DNA from: Burkholderiales bacterium | GTDB taxonomy: Bacteria > Pseudomonadota > Gammaproteobacteria > Burkholderiales > Usitatibacteraceae | Assembly (NCBI GenBank): GCA_014378085.1 | Contig: JACMOJ010000227.1 | Coordinates: forward strand, 1 to 5,033 | DNA: 5,033 nucleotides | Direction of reading: 5' to 3' | Part shown: piece after piece, positions 2,972 to 5,033 of the stretch | Layout: each line of letters starts with the position of its first letter | How positions within the stretch are numbered: position 1 is the stretch's first letter | Notes under the pieces: generated by a model | What the model was told of the DNA's origin: nothing | The model's input: only the letters and a program-made list of their open reading frames with translations | The model's database searches: none | Program-made: the position numbers and the translations under genes

Positions 2972-4723
2972 CTAGTGCACCACCGTCGGAAAGGACACAG
3001 CCTCTATCATTTCAATTAACCTGCTGAGCACGCCTTCCTTCACGTTCCCATATCGTCCAGTGGTCGTTGCCTTGGCGTGACCGAGTAAAACCGCGAACTC
3101 TTCGTCCATATGATTGACGCGGAAGGCATCAGCCATGCCGTGCCGCAGGCTGTGGAAGTTTCGCGTCCGATCTGCTTTGACGCCGATCTCGCGAAAATAG
3201 TCATTGAAGAACATGGACGGCTTACCGGATACGAAGCCGCGCGCATCCCGCTCGATCTCTGGAAACATACTCGAATCGGGAGTCGCCATCTTGCTCGCGT
3301 GGTAGTCAAGAAGGCCAATCTCGACCAACTTGCTGTGCATTGGAATGACCCGCTGCGACCCCTTTGTCTTGACGGACTTACCGGCAGCACCTTCTTTCGT
3401 AACGTGGAAGATCCAGACGCCATGAAGCTGCCGGATGTCACCCGGCATAAGTTGGGCGATCTCGCCAAGCCGCGCGCCAGTGTATAGGGCTATCAGCGGA
3501 ATCCAGTAGCGCCAATCCCGCACCTTTTCGGCTCCGGCTTCATGCTCGCGCTTCTTGCCAGCGCACGACGTGAACAGTGGCGATGAAAAGATCGTCTTGA
3601 GTTGCGCCGGCGTGTAGGGATGCACCTTCTTTTCGTCACGATCGAAATTGAGATACATCCCGGTCATAGGATTGTCTTTGATAAAGTCGTTCGACAGCAG
3701 CCAGGTTGAAAAGCCGCCCAATGCCGACAGATAACGGTTGATGGTGCGCACCTGAATTGCGGGCTTTCCCAACTTCTCGTTCTTTTCGATCACTTCAAGA
3801 AACGACAGGCCTTTGAACACGGTGATCTCTGCTGCTTTTACCGGCCACTTGAAAAGGTTGGCTTTCCAGTCCCGAACATTTTTCCGCGTCAACGCCGAAA
3901 CGTGCGCTTTGCCGCCGACAAAGTCATTGAACAGGGCGACCAGCTTGCGGTTCTGCCTCCAAGCATCGGGAGCGACAGCGTTGGCGTTCTCCCGTTTGAA
4001 GCGGTCATACAGCTCCATGATGGTTTCGCCGCGTGCGTGGACGACTAGGGTAGGGGGCTGGACAAGCCTGTCCTTTGGCTCGCCTGAGAAGTCGCCAGCG
4101 TCCCTCTCTTCAGCCCGTTTCAATGCCTCCAGCTCGGCACGCTGGACCCCTTGGGCGAGTTTCCGATGTTCCGGGCTGCCATTCTCCAGATCAAGCCGGC
4201 GAGCGTTGATGATCGTCCGCACGGCATCGGCGACAAGCTCGGTTTCGCCGCGACCAGTATCGCGCCGCAGGTCGGTAAAGCGGATAGATCGTTCGGCCAC
4301 GTTATTTTGGAATGTATCCTTAATCATTTCATAGATGCGAAAGGCGTCTATGTCGTATGGACCAAACTCGGCCTCAAGGTGCTTCCAAATTTGATCGAGG
4401 TCAGCAGACGACGGCAGCGACTGGCGCAATTTTTCATCGGCCGTGATCAGCTCCAGATAACGCTTCCATACGGCGTCCTGAAGCTCCGTCTCGGTCAGTG
4501 TTCGGGGCAGGCGCATCTCCTCGAACTGGCGCTCCAGCGAATCAACGATCGGGCGAGCAAGGCGCTTCGCTTCGCGAGGGTCGCTGGTATTCAGCGACTT
4601 CCAAATCTCCCGCTTGGGCTTGCCCAAGGTGCCCATCCGGTTTTGGAGTTCTTTCGGCACCGCAATACGAGCGTAGTAGTTCCGGCTGCCAATGCGTCGC
4701 GAAATATTAGTGGCTAGGCTCAT
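2972..4723 (-). CDS. tyrosine-type site-specific recombinase (integrase) with DUF6538-like N-terminus, 583 aa
   Basis: This enzyme cuts and rejoins DNA through a covalent phosphotyrosine intermediate, integrating or excising a mobile element. Residues 1 to about 65 (MSLATNISRRIGSRNYYARIAVPKEL onward, with SLNTSDPREAKR) resemble the DUF6538 arm domain. A long helical region follows. Residues about 233-352 are the SAM-like core-binding domain (TIMELYDRF to NPMTGM), and the catalytic domain begins near residue 365. All six active-site residues are visible: Arg418 (TGARLGE), Lys454 (VKTKGSQR), His524 and Arg527 (HSLRHG), His549 (LLGHAKATT) and nucleophile Tyr558 (GRYG). It therefore looks intact, and its length suits the large DUF6538 integrases. 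I chose ATG 4723 because the family usually begins MSL; in-frame alternatives are ATG 4735 and GTG 4771. No clear ribosome binding site precedes any of them. The gene converges with the 2298-2927 operon. Target site and directionality factor are not identifiable here. Confidence 0.95.
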   Translation of the reverse strand: MSLATNISRRIGSRNYYARIAVPKELQNRMGTLGKPKREIWKSLNTSDPREAKRLARPIVDSLERQFEEMRLPRTLTETELQDAVWKRYLELITADEKLRQSLPSSADLDQIWKHLEAEFGPYDIDAFRIYEMIKDTFQNNVAERSIRFTDLRRDTGRGETELVADAVRTIINARRLDLENGSPEHRKLAQGVQRAELEALKRAEERDAGDFSGEPKDRLVQPPTLVVHARGETIMELYDRFKRENANAVAPDAWRQNRKLVALFNDFVGGKAHVSALTRKNVRDWKANLFKWPVKAAEITVFKGLSFLEVIEKNEKLGKPAIQVRTINRYLSALGGFSTWLLSNDFIKDNPMTGMYLNFDRDEKKVHPYTPAQLKTIFSSPLFTSCAGKKREHEAGAEKVRDWRYWIPLIALYTGARLGEIAQLMPGDIRQLHGVWIFHVTKEGAAGKSVKTKGSQRVIPMHSKLVEIGLLDYHASKMATPDSSMFPEIERDARGFVSGKPSMFFNDYFREIGVKADRTRNFHSLRHGMADAFRVNHMDEEFAVLLGHAKATTTGRYGNVKEGVLSRLIEMIEAVSFPTVVH

Positions 4724-4782
4724 GTGGGGATACATTCGTATGAGGGCGTCCGTAACACCCAAACGTAGCACTTTCGGAAAAA

Positions 4783-4811
4783 ATTAGACACGAAAACAAT
4801 GACTTCAACAA
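4783..4811 (-). promoter_or_regulatory. candidate promoter of the integrase gene
   Basis: On the minus strand TTGTTG (-35, plus 4806-4811, 3 of 6 consensus bases) is followed by 17 nt and TCTAAT (-10, 4783-4788, 5 of 6). Transcription would begin near 4776. That leaves about 50 nt of leader before ATG 4723 but almost none before GTG 4771, which supports the shorter protein. Confidence 0.45.
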
Positions 4812-4821
4812 TGTCAGTATC

Positions 4822-4935
4822 TTAGAGGTCGTAACAGAAAGCTCCTAGTTCCCCAGCCAGGCCGATTTCAGGCATCCATGTGGTTTCACGCCCTGTTCCG
4901 TTGACGGATCGGTACTGTGACACGGTCGTTGGCAT
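4822..4935 (-). CDS. doubtful small ORF, 37 aa
   Basis: An ATG at 4935-4933 opens a 37-codon frame ending TAA at 4824-4822. The peptide begins MPTTVSQYRSVNG and ends GELGAFCYDL. A GGGGGA lies about 10 nt upstream. The same frame is open back to a stop at about 4970, so it could also be the 3' end of a decayed gene. I do not recognise it. It sits about 100 nt upstream of the integrase start on the same strand, overlapping the candidate -35 region only at its end. Length alone makes it unreliable. Confidence 0.22.
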   Translation of the reverse strand: MPTTVSQYRSVNGTGRETTWMPEIGLAGELGAFCYDL

Positions 4936-5033
4936 CCGCCACTTGTCCCCCGGAACCGGATCGTCGCGCGGGCGTCAGGCTTGCTCGCGGTGCATCAATC
5001 GGCCACATCTGTAACACCCGGAACGGCTTGTAC

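Larger units (their letters stand above)
4772..5033. other. region upstream of the integrase: no tRNA or clear gene seen
   Basis: An attachment site might be expected here, because integrases usually lie at an element end. I found no tRNA or other structural RNA with recognisable arms. The 9-mer GTAACACCC occurs at 4752-4760 and 5011-5019, and GTAACA also at 4831-4836; these could be arm-type integrase sites or chance. One minus frame is open from the right edge to TGA at 4890-4888, and a plus frame from GTG 4917 stays open to the right edge. Neither is convincing. A doubtful small ORF is listed separately. Confidence 0.5.

Noticed and set aside
3040..4717. Several ORFs of 70-188 codons inside the integrase (both strands)
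   Set aside because: All overlap the intact 583-aa integrase with its full catalytic set and are shadows of its high-GC codons.
4840..5033. tRNA, tmRNA or other RNA gene as integrase target
   Set aside because: A GGTTCC-like stretch on the minus strand suggested a T-arm, but no acceptor, D or anticodon arms could be paired around it.
1..5033. CRISPR array or IS element
   Set aside because: No regularly spaced repeats, no transposase reading frame and no terminal inverted repeats were seen.

Overview
The window looks like accessory DNA from an alphaproteobacterium of the Rhizobiales, most likely Bradyrhizobium or a close relative. The reasons are several small proteins with a Bradyrhizobium-like look (the RRFPAPW protein, the LDAIRNEIEHMRRQ coiled-coil protein and the LPVGP-RNELRQ protein), a direct-repeat LexA box of the alphaproteobacterial form GAAC-N7-GAAC, and a long DUF6538-type tyrosine recombinase. 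These family impressions come from memory; no search was run. I saw no rRNA, tRNA, CRISPR array or IS element.

Layout. (1) Positions 1-1403 hold small genes of unknown function on the + strand: a tail at the left edge, a 95-aa ORF, a 310-nt gene-free stretch with inverted repeats, then a tightly coupled pair (173 aa and 60 aa) ending at a strong intrinsic terminator. The pair is AT-rich in part: I count 33% GC at 781-900 against 65% at 1921-2040. This suggests the window is a mosaic. (2) Positions 1404-1658 encode a small lipoprotein whose start codon follows the terminator T-tract directly. (3) Positions 1670-2145 are a two-gene minus-strand operon. (4) Positions 2146-2297 are a divergent control region. 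(5) Positions 2298-2927 are a three-gene plus-strand operon whose middle gene encodes a small helix-turn-helix protein. (6) Positions 2972-4723 encode the integrase on the minus strand, convergent with that operon. (7) Positions 4772-5033 hold the integrase promoter region, a doubtful 37-codon ORF and no recognisable att target.

The most informative part is the divergent control region. The minus-strand operon has a sigma70-type promoter (TTGACT, 17-nt spacer, TCTTAT). A perfect GAAC-N7-GAAC LexA box lies inside the spacer and overlaps the -10, so this pair of uncharacterised small proteins is very probably SOS-regulated. Facing the other way, the plus-strand operon has its own plausible promoter, with an 18-bp perfect palindrome on its -35. 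The HTH protein of that operon is a natural but unproven candidate to bind it.

Taken together this is a segment of a genomic island or integrated element: a recombinase at one side, small cargo genes of unknown function, and one DNA-damage-responsive operon. I found no complete defence system or other named pathway.
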